The notes below the pieces were generated by a model that was given only the letters and a program-made list of their open reading frames with translations, was not told where the DNA came from and ran no database searches. 64,000 bases of DNA, from assembly GCA_014706295.1 (NCBI GenBank), contig JACSVZ010000004.1, forward strand, positions 2,229,138-2,293,137. Direction: 5' to 3'. Shown here piece by piece: positions 14,751 through 24,677 of this stretch (position 1 is the stretch's first letter; each line of letters begins with the position of its first letter). Position numbers and translations under genes: made by a program. The DNA is from Lycocorax pyrrhopterus obiensis (taxonomy: Eukaryota > Chordata > Aves > Passeriformes > Paradisaeidae).

Positions 14751-14929
14751 CCAAGCCCAATACCAAGTCCTGTTTTGGGGAGAAAGCCAAACGCTAGTCA
14801 GTCATTGCTCGTGTGGTGCAAAGAAGTTACAAAAAACTATAGGGGAGTGAAAATCACCAATTTTACAACGTCGTGGAGAAACGGCTTATCCTTTTGTGCA
14901 ATATTACATCACTTTAGACCAGACCTAAT
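14751..14929 (+). CDS. EHBP1: EHBP1 internal exon: start of calponin-homology (CH) domain
   Basis: The exon is 179 bases, beginning in phase 0 with Pro-Ser-Pro-Ile-Pro-Ser-Pro, and it encodes 59 codons plus two bases of an Ile codon completed in the next exon. A proline-rich lead (residues 1-7) and Gly-Arg-Lys-Pro-Asn are followed by the CH domain from about residue 18. The Leu-Leu-Val-Trp-Cys-Lys helix, the [20 protein letters not shown] core and HHFRPDL are typical of this domain. CH domains of this class bind actin filaments or associate with other cytoskeletal partners; in EHBP1 it is the actin link. The acceptor is an uninterrupted pyrimidine tract ending in TTCCAG. The donor is AAT|GTAAGT, a near-perfect match to the intron side of the consensus. 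The phase of the preceding exon is not seen. Confidence 0.95.
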
Positions 14930-15561
14930 GTAAGTTGTATACTCTTTGCCTGCATGAGCTAACTCTCATAGGAATACCGAACAATTTTTTAACTTAAAAA
15001 TCAAATGCCGGTGCGTTTCAGTGTTGAACTGTTTTCACCCTTGGCTTTCAAGCAGGGAACCATCCTTTCTAAGAAACCAGGTTTATGAATGCTCAAACTT
15101 TGTGACCTCTTTGCTCTCCCTTGTTGCATAAACAATTATTTCTCCCCTCTCTGTGATTTGTTTTTCTTCTTCTTAATCTTATACAAAGAACTGACTTCAA
15201 GATGATTATGAGAATTGCGCCAGTGTTGAAATGAGATGAGAGGAATAAGCTCTTTGTATGCTGACAAGGACGGATTACCTCCTGGTAAATTTGGTTGTCA
15301 AGGCTGGCCTCTAGTCCCTGCCTTAACTTCTTTTTTAGATGGAGAGCTTCAGGCAATGAAACATGTAGTCGGTGTTTATTTATTTATTTATTTATTTATT
15401 CCTTTAATTTTCCACACTATTAGTTTTGTTGATTGAATTGCTGTGAAATTGCTAGTTACTGTATGATATTATTGTATGTCAAATTTTTAGATTTAGTTTG
15501 TTTTAAAACTGCTGCTTTTATCAAATACTGTATATACCCACTGTGCCATTTTCCCCCTCAG
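14930..15561 (+). other. EHBP1 intron, 632 bases
   Basis: A short intron splits the CH domain inside an Ile codon. It starts GTAAGT and ends in a pyrimidine run and CAG at 15559-15561. It contains a TTTA tandem repeat near 15375-15400. I see no other feature. Confidence 0.9.
15375..15400. repeat. (TTTA)n microsatellite
   Basis: About six and a half tandem copies of TTTA lie in the 632-base intron between the two first CH-domain exons. Confidence 0.95.
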
Positions 15562-15610
15562 TGACTACAAGTCCCTGAATCCTCAAGATATTAAAGAGAA
15601 CAACAAAAAG
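15562..15610 (+). CDS. EHBP1: EHBP1 internal exon: CH domain, middle (49 bases)
   Basis: This very small exon supplies the last base of the split Ile codon and 16 codons, DYKSLNPQDIKENNKK, ending in phase 0. The motif Asp-Tyr-Lys-Ser-Leu-Asn-Pro follows the Arg-Pro-Asp-Leu-Ile of the previous exon, which is the signature loop of CH domains of the EHBP1/MICAL/spectrin kind. Acceptor CCCTCAG and donor AAG|GTAAGA are both strong. A 33-base adenine run begins only 17 bases after the exon end. Confidence 0.95.
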
Positions 15611-15624
15611 GTAAGAACTGCCAG

Positions 15625-15626
<2 letters not shown>

Positions 15627-15659
<33 letters not shown>
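15627..15659. repeat. Homopolymer A run (33 bases) beside a splice donor
   Basis: The run is uninterrupted adenine, starting 17 bases after the exon end at 15610. No recognisable SINE or retro-copy body lies directly upstream, since the exon itself is there. It is either an expanded microsatellite or an assembly-prone homopolymer. Confidence 0.95.
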
Positions 15660-15660
<1 letters not shown>

Positions 15661-16779
15661 ATAGCCTCAATTTTGACTTCACTGCAGGTTTTTATTAATT
15701 TTGGGGACGTGCGGTTGTTTTGTAAGGTCATAACTGCGGCTCACAGAAGGTATTCGGCCTCCTGCGGCTCAAATCGGATGCATTATTGACTGGAGTTTGT
15801 CATGGTTTTAACATTCACAACAAGTGCGAGGCTGGCATTGGAGTTTAATATCTGTATGGCCTACGTTAACTGTGAAGGCAGAGGAAGGGCCTGGCCAGCC
15901 TTCTGTGAGCACTGCTCTGTTTTTTCCAATCAGCCACGTAATTAAAGAAGTGAAAAACGTAACTGCTCTTGGACTGTGGTACACAAAGCCTCTCTTGCTG
16001 TTGCTTTAACAAGACTCTGGGAAGTGGGCATGGCTCATGCTGCTTTGATGGTGATGGTTATATTTTTAAAGTTGAAATTTTACACCTACTCTTGCACTGC
16101 ATCAGCTGAATGAAGTGGTGTGCACAACATGGGAGGTTTAGGATAAAAGGTGTTGAGATATTACTTTACAAATAAATTAAATGCTAGCAGCATAGTTAAT
16201 AGCCTTGTGGTGTGCAACTGTTTTAAACCACTCTTTGTAGGTGCAAGATGTAAAAAGTTTCTCTGGAAGAAGCAGGAATTCAGTTTGGGAATCACCGGAA
16301 GACTTTTTATTTCTGCTCACTATTTCAGACAAGTTACAAGCTTCAGTTGGGCCCTAGGGACATGCTTAGAAATTACAATTTTCATGTGAGTCACTGATAA
16401 TAAAATTGTTCCTGAAGATCATCTGAAAATTGTTTTTAAGTATCTGCCTTCTTAATGCCGTGATTTTATTTTTATACTGCTTTAAAAGGCATTAAATTTA
16501 ACTGGTATGAAGGTATAAAAATATACTTTGAATAAATTAACCAAGTTCAGTATTATATAGCAAACAAATCTACAATCTAGTATTATTTACTTATGTGGAA
16601 TTTCTGAAAGGGCTTTATTAAAATTCATTTTGTTTATATTTTAATGTGCCTGCACACTTATGTGTTAGGCAGGAAGTTACTTGTCTTTAATTTAGTACTT
16701 AAGTATTATAAATAATGAAATATCTCTGAGCTGCTCCTATCTAATGAGTATTTGGCTGATGATATTTTTTTTTAATTAT

Positions 16780-16950
16780 AAATTGAGGACTTAACCTGAC
16801 CTAAGTGGATTATCTGTGACATCACAGTATTTTCTGTGGCCATATGTTTTTTGTACTTCAAGTTTTGTTGAGCGTCTGGCCTAATTAAGCCGGATTATAA
16901 AAAAGAAGGAATAGATTATTAATTAAAAATGTTAGCAGTATGATCGGTCG
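16780..16950. promoter_or_regulatory. Candidate homeodomain-rich conserved element
   Basis: CTAATTAAGC at 16881-16890 is followed immediately by CGGATTATAA, giving an OTX/bicoid-type TAATCC core on the minus strand at 16892-16897. AGATTATTAATTAAAAAT follows from about 16913. TGTGACATCACAG upstream resembles a CRE/AP-1-like palindrome. The cluster is dense within about 100 bases of repeat-free intron. Function is inferred only from motifs. Confidence 0.3.
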
Positions 16951-17320
16951 TCTTTTCTTTGTGAAACTGTGATGGCAAACAGTGAACTTTTTAGCCTGTC
17001 TTTCTGAAAGGATATAGTTCCCAGAATTGAAGAAATAATGATTGTTGTTATTGTGCAGTTTTTTTCTTTCATCACTTTGCCGGCCTTTGCCTGACAGCTA
17101 CACTGAGTATCTCAGTTGCTTCCTGCAGATTTATTTCCTGGTCTCACACAGTTCTGCCAGATAACCCCATGTGCCCTTGGCTGGAGTGAATGCAGCACTG
17201 CCAACAATGGCTGCCTAGAAATTCCATGCAGATATGTAACACATTTGACAATGATTCCTCCTAACCAATTAAAATAACATCTTTGGATGAATAGGATGAT
17301 TTTCTTTGTCTGAAGCAGCT

Positions 17321-17388
17321 CTTTTTTTCCCCCCTTTTTTTTCTTTTTTTTTATTTTTAACGTTTTTCTGCCTCCCCCCCTCTCCCCA
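17321..17388. repeat. Polypyrimidine (T/C homopolymer) tract
   Basis: Alternating runs of T and C (T7, C6, T8, T9, later C8) cover about 70 bases on the + strand, broken by a short AT-rich stretch. No 3' splice site or exon follows it, so it is treated as low-complexity sequence. Confidence 0.85.
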
Positions 17389-20300
17389 GAAGGGAGACCA
17401 TAGATTAAAGGTTAACCCATAAGAGTATATCTTCCAGAAGTGCATGACCATGTTTGTATTTTAATAAAGAAAAGAAGAAATCTTTAGAGACAACTGTTTC
17501 AGTGCAAATACTGAGTATAATTACAGATGGAAATGCACTCTTACAAAAGGCACATCATTGGAGGTTCTTTATAACACACACTCACCACTTGCCAGTTTGG
17601 TGCTGCCCCTGATGCTGAATAAAAAAGGGTATTTACCTGTGACATCTGATCTTGGCCAATATGTCAGTGTGTTACAGAGTTGGGAAATGACTGGAATACT
17701 GCCTGTGGTGCTTGTGCTGATGGATCCCAATTGATGTCTGTCAATCAGCTTGTCAGTAAATTTAAAAAAAAGAAAAAACTTCATTGGGAGATAGGTAAAT
17801 AGGCTTAGTGCCCTGAATATACATACATATAAAAAAAATCCCAAACAACTACTACATTGGCATCAGTCTGAATTGGAAGGTATTTTTGGTGCACATTGCA
17901 AATTCAAATTTCTGTCAGGAACAAAAGAGAAACCAGGATTATCTTTGAGAAAATTACAAACACTACAGGGATACTTGCCCAGCTGGTCGAAAGAGTTGTG
18001 CTTCTACTTAAATCTCAGATATAGCTAGCTATCCATATTGCCTTCCCAGTAGCGTTAAACAGCTAATTTGATTTAATATGTCCATTTGATTATTATTAAA
18101 TAATAATGAAATTAAAAATAATGAAACATTCATTAAAAACACAGCGTACTGGCACTATCCTTCCTTATCAACAATAGAAATATTTCATGTTGCTACTAAC
18201 GTGTCCTGCACTTTAAAAATATAAATTACTAAACAAGACTTGGGCTGGATCTTTGACAGGATGAAGGAATGAGAAGTAGATGGGCACAAAAGTATGGTTC
18301 TAATAGTGAATTTCTGGTTTTAATTATTGTTTAGAGAAGCTTGTTTCGTTTGAGAGATTATCTTGTGGGAATACCTTTTGGGTATTCAAGGCACTTTCAA
18401 TTTTTATGATGCTTTTTTTCCCCCAGTTCTTTGCCATTTCTAACGAATTCCTTGGTACATTTGAACTTGAGTGATCATCTTAATAAAATATTCCATTTTT
18501 GAAAGGAATCCTTTTAAATTATACATTTAAATACAAGAATTCAGAATTCAGGCGTAGTATTGAGTCAAAATGGAAAATATTCCTTACCTTGAAGCTGGAG
18601 TCATGTTTTTATAATGAGTGTTCATGCTCACCTCTACAATTTGATTCCACAAAGTCATAAGCACATGTCTAATTGCATGTGTAGGAGGTGCTTGTTGGCA
18701 TCAGTAGGATCATGTAGAAGCAGAGTTAAACATGCAGAGAAATAAACATTTGCAGAAATCGAGGCTGTTACGCCTCTGTTTAACAGAAATAGTTTGACTT
18801 GGAAAATTTACTCTGTTAATACCATGTTACAAACTGTTAGAAATATGATGCATTTAGAAATATGCTGGAATATCAAGAAGCTCCCTTCTTTTCTAGTAGT
18901 GAAGGAAAACCCATCACATACTGCTGTATGGGCACATCCAGAACACACAATTGCTACTTCTAGAGCTACTGTCTGTAGAACATTGGCGTGCCAGGGTACT
19001 TTGAAAAGAGAGAAGCAAAAATGTGTATGAGAATGAGAGGGGATGGGAAATAGGTATCAGGCATCAGCAAAAAATAACCGTGTTTAATCCCAGGCATCAC
19101 CAGAAGAACTGAGCAGCCAACAAAAGTGATTGCAGCTGTACTGAGAATATCCATCATTCCAAATTCAATCCTGCTGTAGGGTTCCTTTTAAGCAAGTACC
19201 TTTCCTGGCAGTCCTGAAACACTGTCCCCGCCTTCATTTTATAGACCCTGGGAGATACTCATAGAATTTAGTTTTATTAGCATATAAATAAGAAATTGAG
19301 AGTATAAAAGGAGTTTAGGTCAAGTCATGTCTATGGGCTTTGGCTGCCCTGGACTGCTGTGCCTGTCCTTAAGCCCTTTCATTCTTCAGATGGTAACTCC
19401 CAGTACCTGCAGTGTGGGGTAACAAGTTATTTGTGCCACTGAATCAGCACTGGCCCACTTAGCAAACAACACATCCTGGCATTACCTTTAGTCCACAGAC
19501 AACACGGGTGGCTTGCTACACGTTCATGCCCAGCCCGGTTTCTGCTGTTGTATGAGCATTCATCATTCCTGGTATCTGCCATGCCTTAGGCTGCCCACCC
19601 AAATCCCTGCACTGCTCTCCCTTAACTCACTGTTCTCTGTGCTCCTCGTGTCTATTCAGTTCCACCCATCTTGTCTCCCTCTCCTCCACAGCCAGCCTGA
19701 TCCTGCTCCTCCAGCTCTGTTTCCCAAGACCATGTAAATGACAGCTGTCCCTCTTCTGCCATCCGAGTTGCTTCTGTTCCCTCCCACCTATCATTTTGCT
19801 GCTGTTCTGCTCCATCTGGAGTTTTGTATCAGCAAATACATCAGTCATGTTTGCCACTGCTACTCCTATGTCTAAGCACAGCTCTGTATTTATAAATGGC
19901 GTAACAATCTGTCATCATAATAAACCGTCCCAAGAAATACCACACCAAAGACCATCAGTGATTTTAGGCCCAATCATTTTGCATGGGGAGAGCCAGAAGA
20001 GCCTAAAAATAAATTATTCATGCCATTTCTATGTCTGGATAAACTCTGTGAATCATTTGTTATTATGGCATAAAAATACTTCACCTAAAATGCTTTGGGA
20101 AGTTATACCTCAGCATGAGGGGAAACATACAGAATTTCAGGAAGATAAATTCCAGCTTTTGGAAGCAGAGTTTGAAAAGCAGCTGAAATGAAAACTATTT
20201 GACCCTTGAGTAGGGAATGACATTGCAAGGAGAAGGAGAGAGCCTCCTTTTCTCAAAGCAAACAAAATATCCAGGTCTGCCAGGAGTTGCCCAGCCCAGC

Positions 20301-21676
20301 CCCACGTTCTGTCTCACTGTTGAATACCTACTAATATGAAAACTAAGAGGATTAAAAAAAACCCATAATTGATTTCTTTCCTTTTTTCCCCTATTCTTTA
20401 AAAACTAAAGAAATTAAGGAAAAAATGTAAAGTTGAAGAGTTGAAGCCAGAAGCCAGTGATGTGTGTTACTCTTTCCTTGTGAAAGGACAGTCTTCTCAT
20501 CCATGTCTTAAATTTAGCATCTGCTTTTGTTCAAAATAGTGTAGGATCAACTGTGAACATTGTAAGCCTCTTCAGGAGACAGTGAAAAGGAGCTGCAGGA
20601 TTCCTGGGGGAGGAGAAGCCCACATGCTTTAACTGAGTGCATCTACGCTAACAGGAGGCCTTTTAAAGGCTTCCTTGAAACACAATATTGTCTTCCAAGG
20701 TTAATCCAGGATAGTAATAATTAATTGTAAATTGAGAAACGGCTTTAATTCTTCAAAACTAGAAAAACCTGATGCACCAAGCCCACTCACTTAAAGGGCC
20801 AGCAGTAAGAAGACAATGTGGCCTCACAAAGTGGGAGGCTTGCATCTGTTGGGCTTTTAGAAATGAAAGTGAAATGGGAATGATTTTCACTCTCTCTTTC
20901 TTACAAATTTAGCATCAACAAATGTTTTTAAAATGCATTTGCTTGATGGATTAATGTGATTTATGTCTGGTGTCAAGTAATCTGTGGTGGTGTTCTTTTT
21001 GGCTATCTGGACATAGTTTTTCATCAGTAGAAATCACTGCAATTACATGACCAACAGAAGGCACAAGGTTGATCATCAGTGATAAAGCTCAAGGTGGATT
21101 AGTGTCATGTTTCTTATATCTTTGTTCCTTATCTTAAAAAGCCATCCCGAGTTCCTTTTTTTTCTCTTAGACTTTTTTTGTTTGCTTGTTTCCTGCTACT
21201 TGAGTGAGAACCATTCAAAATATTGGTAGGTTTTCTTAGTGCAAAAAGAAAGGCTTTCAAGCTGCAGTTTCGTGAATAGCTGTTTACTCATAGAAGTGTC
21301 ATCATTTTGAGTAACCAAAGATTTTAGTATAGTATGGCATTGAAGTATGTTAAAAATATTTAAAACAATGCCATTTGAGTGTTTTTGCTGGTTACCTTCT
21401 CTCAATTTGCTTTGCTGTGAAGATGCCCTGGGAGATATGTAGATGCCATCAGGAAAAATCAACGAGCTGGATGTTGGATGGTGCACCAAAAAGTAGTAAT
21501 GACTAAAATTGAGCCAAAAGAATAATAAGTAATGGAGTCAGAGCCATATTCTTCCTGTAATATTGGATGTGTTTTAGGCTTGCTTATTTTGACTGAAACT
21601 TCCACTTGCATTCTTGAGATGCTATGATATGTAAGAAGCTGCCACACCGTGATCTTTATTTTGTCTGTCTTTAAAG

Positions 21677-22591
21677 GCGTACGACGGGTTTGCCAGTTTG
21701 GGAATATCACGATTGCTGGAGCCTTCGGACATGGTTTTGTTAGCCATCCCTGACAAACTGACTGTTATGACCTATCTCTATCAGATAAGGGCACATTTCA
21801 GCGGCCAGGAACTGAACGTGGTTCAGATAGAGGAGAACAGCAGTAAAAGCACGTACAAAGTGGGGAACTATGAAACGGACACAAACAGCTCTGTCGACCA
21901 GGAAAAGTTCTACGCGGAGCTGAGCGACCTGAACCGGGAGCCCGAGCTGCACCCACCAGACAGTGGTTTGGCAGACTTCGCCTCTCAGGACGACTCCGTG
22001 TTCGTGAACGACAGCGGTGTTGGCGAATCTGAGAGCGAGCATCAGACTCCCGATGACCATTTGAGCCCAAGCACAGCTTCCCCTTCTTCGCGCAGGACTC
22101 GAAGTGACACGGATCCGCAGAAATCCCAGCAGAGCTCTGGAAGGACTTCTGCGTCTGAAGAAATTGGGAAGTGTAGCAGTACAGACACAACACAAGTGCA
22201 GCCTGTGTTGGGAAGGAAGAAATTGCTGATAACTGACACTTTAGACTTCAGTGACTTAGCACATGTCAGTGATCAAAAAGAGGATATGTCTCCCACAGTT
22301 GCTTGTGAAGATAACAACAAGAAGAGACACCAGAGCTTAGACAGTACCCCTGGTTTCTCAGAGCAAGAAAAGCTGGGATGTATAGGATCCACAGAGAGCA
22401 CAAGAGCAAATCCCAGTTCACCTGTCACAAAACCAAGTTTATCTCCTACTTCTAAGCCTGGATACTCCTATAATATGGATACAGATCTTGCGAAGAAACC
22501 ACATGCTTCTCCGAGGCAAACAGAATCTGATTCTGACAGTGATGCCAGAACAGCTTTAAATCATGCAGATCAAACTGCAAAAACAGCCCAG
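21677..22591 (+). CDS. EHBP1: EHBP1 large internal exon: end of CH domain and Ser/acid-rich linker (915 bases)
   Basis: The exon is 305 codons, phase 0 at both ends. Residues 1-41 finish the CH domain: [18 protein letters not shown], then [16 protein letters not shown]. Residues 42-85 are a conserved tail ([20 protein letters not shown], later YAELSDL). From about residue 90 the protein is disordered and rich in Ser, Asp, Glu and Thr, with [24 protein letters not shown] near 104-127 and [13 protein letters not shown] near 253-265. The end, [22 protein letters not shown], leads into the coiled coil. The first half of the exon is clearly richer in G+C and CpG than the second. There is no initiator here: the first ATG in frame is at 21731, inside the CH domain. 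The acceptor is TTTAAAG and the donor CAG|GTAAGA. Reading into the intron would stop after six codons. Confidence 0.96.
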
Positions 22592-24533
22592 GTAAGACAT
22601 TTATGTCTGTGAGTTAGGATGGAGGTGCTGTTCAAGTTCTTTCTCTGTGTTTGTAACTTACACCAAGTCTTCAGCGTAAATGGCGAGGTGAGCAGTGTAT
22701 TTTTTTTTTTTGGGCAATAAATATTTTGCCTGAGAAGTAGGTGGTGCTGAAAAACAGTCATTACGTGAAAAACTAATTTATAGAAATTGTCCCACTGTTG
22801 ATCTTTTCAATCTCACTCCCATTAAAGAAAGTTCTCAGCTATCTCAAAGATGGCTCCAAAACTTTTGCCACTGTCTGTGGCAACACGTTTCCTCTGAGTG
22901 TTGCATACTGAAGCAAAAACTGGAAAAACATATCAATTCGTTAGGAAATGTAAAGCTTTGAATACCTGAAAATTTGCTAATGATATTTCAAAATCTTGTC
23001 TGGGAAACCACAGAGTCTTGTGAACATAGCCAGGATGGTGAGGTAGAAACTCCAGACTGTTAAATTAAGCTGCTTTCCATTGAGTGGCCTAAGGCATGTT
23101 ACTTCACCACAATATCATTTTCCTTTCTATAAAGATAACACTGTATGCCCACCTACCTTGCAGATTTATTGTGAGAATGAAAGTTGAGTATTATATGTAT
23201 TCTGAGTATTATCAATAAATCATATCATCATAAAAATATGTGAAACATGTTATCACCCCCATTTAAAAAAAGTGCCAATTATAATTTTACTCCTGTGAAG
23301 AGTTCTCTTGAGTTTGGGCTTTGTGCCATTAGCTCTGGTAAGAAAAGAATATATCCAGTCTTCTGGTAGTGTGAATTGCTTCAAATATTTTTATGGGTTT
23401 TTTTCTGAGTAAGCACCATAAAGATTCATTTTATTGCAAGAGAAGCAGTCTGTAGATGGGTGATAATGGCCAAATATTGGTTCCAGAGCCAGCTAATTTC
23501 TTTCCTTTAATCATTGAAGTCTTGTGAGGTTTCTCTTCTTCATCATCATATCATCATCATCTTTGTGTACTGGATGAGAAAGGAACAGCTTGGCCCATAC
23601 AGAACGGAAGGGCAGGAGGAGACAGGATTTGTTCTCTGTGAAGATTTTCATGGGCAAGGGTGTAACAGGTCAAGAAAAAGCAAGAGTTGGCTTTAAAGGC
23701 AGTTTTTTGTTGTTAATTATCTGTGCATTTGCACATGCTAGTAAAATCTCAGATGTGAGGCTCCCTCTGAACCTACACTCAGTTGTTGGTTGGAGTAAAC
23801 CACCTCCATTTCCACATGGTTGTTGCAGTAGCACAACAGGCAACAGCTCTGGCTCGTGTAAAGGCCTAGAGATGCATTTTCCCAGTCTTCACAGTTGACC
23901 TTGGCTAAGAAGCCAGCCTTTGGAAGTGTGTCTGTCTGGGAGCTGCTCATGTTCTCGTGTTGCCTGTGCAGAACCCCCTTTTGCAATTTCTGCTCTGCAA
24001 ATATACTCAGTCCTGTGTATGAAGAAGGGACTTTCTTGTGGATATTCATAAATTCAGTAGAAGCAGATATTTTTGCAGGGTTTTTTTGCCTTGTACCCAG
24101 CCTCTTTGTGTTCAGTTTAAGTTATAAGTGAGTGGTACCCATATAAGTAGCCATCAAAGCATTTTTGTTGTAGCCGTATTTGCATACATATTAAAGTAAA
24201 TAAGTAAACGCATAGCATGTTTGACATGGCTTCTATGAAGCCAGTTGGGTTTTTCCACAGTTGCAGTTTAAAGGCATTAAATGTTGATAGAAATTAAGTT
24301 TTAAGGGGAAGGAAGAGAACTCCTATTTACATTATAAAGGCCTATGCCTTTTTTTTTTTTTTACATTTTGATCATCTTTTCATTTCTATAGAATGCTCTG
24401 TCACCTCATGAAGACATAATTCATGTGGCTCCTGACCTTTATTGTATAGGAAGGCCGCTGGCTATTAACTACTGTATAAACCTTCAGTACCCTGAGGCTG
24501 CCTTGCTGTTAATTATATTTCTTTATTTTTAAG
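22592..24533 (+). other. EHBP1 intron, 1.9 kb
   Basis: Starts GTAAGA and ends ATTTTTAAG at 24533. It contains a CATCAT-type repeat near 23538-23562 and a T14 run near 24349-24362. No other feature is recognised. Confidence 0.9.
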
Positions 24534-24677
24534 CAACGTATGTTGTCAAGACAGGAAGAACTTAAAGAACGAGCAAGAGTTCTGCTTGAGCAAGCAAGAA
24601 GAGATGCAGCATTAAAGGCAGGGAATAAACAACTAAGCAGTACCCTCATCCCAGCCCGCAATAAGCAGCTGAACGAT
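24534..24677 (+). CDS. EHBP1: EHBP1 internal exon: charged coiled-coil segment (144 bases)
   Basis: The exon is 48 codons, phase 0 at both ends, starting QRMLSRQEELKERARVLLEQ and continuing ARRDAALKAGNK. The heptad-like spacing of Leu with dense Arg/Glu predicts an alpha-helical coiled coil, as known in the family. The last 15 residues (Gln-Leu-Ser-Ser-Thr... to Asn-Lys-Gln-Leu-Asn-Asp) are more variable than the coil. Because both borders are phase 0, skipping this exon keeps the frame. Acceptor TTTTTAAG has few pyrimidines close to the AG; donor GAT|GTAAGA is good apart from the exon-end T. Confidence 0.94.

Larger units (their letters stand above)
15611..21676 (+). other. EHBP1 intron, about 6.1 kb
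   Basis: The intron begins GTAAGA and ends TTTAAAG at 21676. It holds a poly-A run at 15627-15659, a C/T-rich run near 17321-17388, and a homeodomain-motif-rich stretch at about 16780-16950. Reading frames (the longest is 131 codons at 19796-20191 on +) resemble nothing I know and lack exon-like borders. The remainder is unremarkable AT-rich DNA. Confidence 0.88.

Noticed and set aside
19796..20191. 131-codon open frame on +
   Set aside because: No family resemblance and no exon borders in the right phase; looks like a chance frame in an intron.
21698..22612. 304-codon open frame as a stand-alone gene
   Set aside because: It begins at a TTG inside the CH domain and runs past the splice donor; it is the 915-base EHBP1 exon plus a few intron codons.
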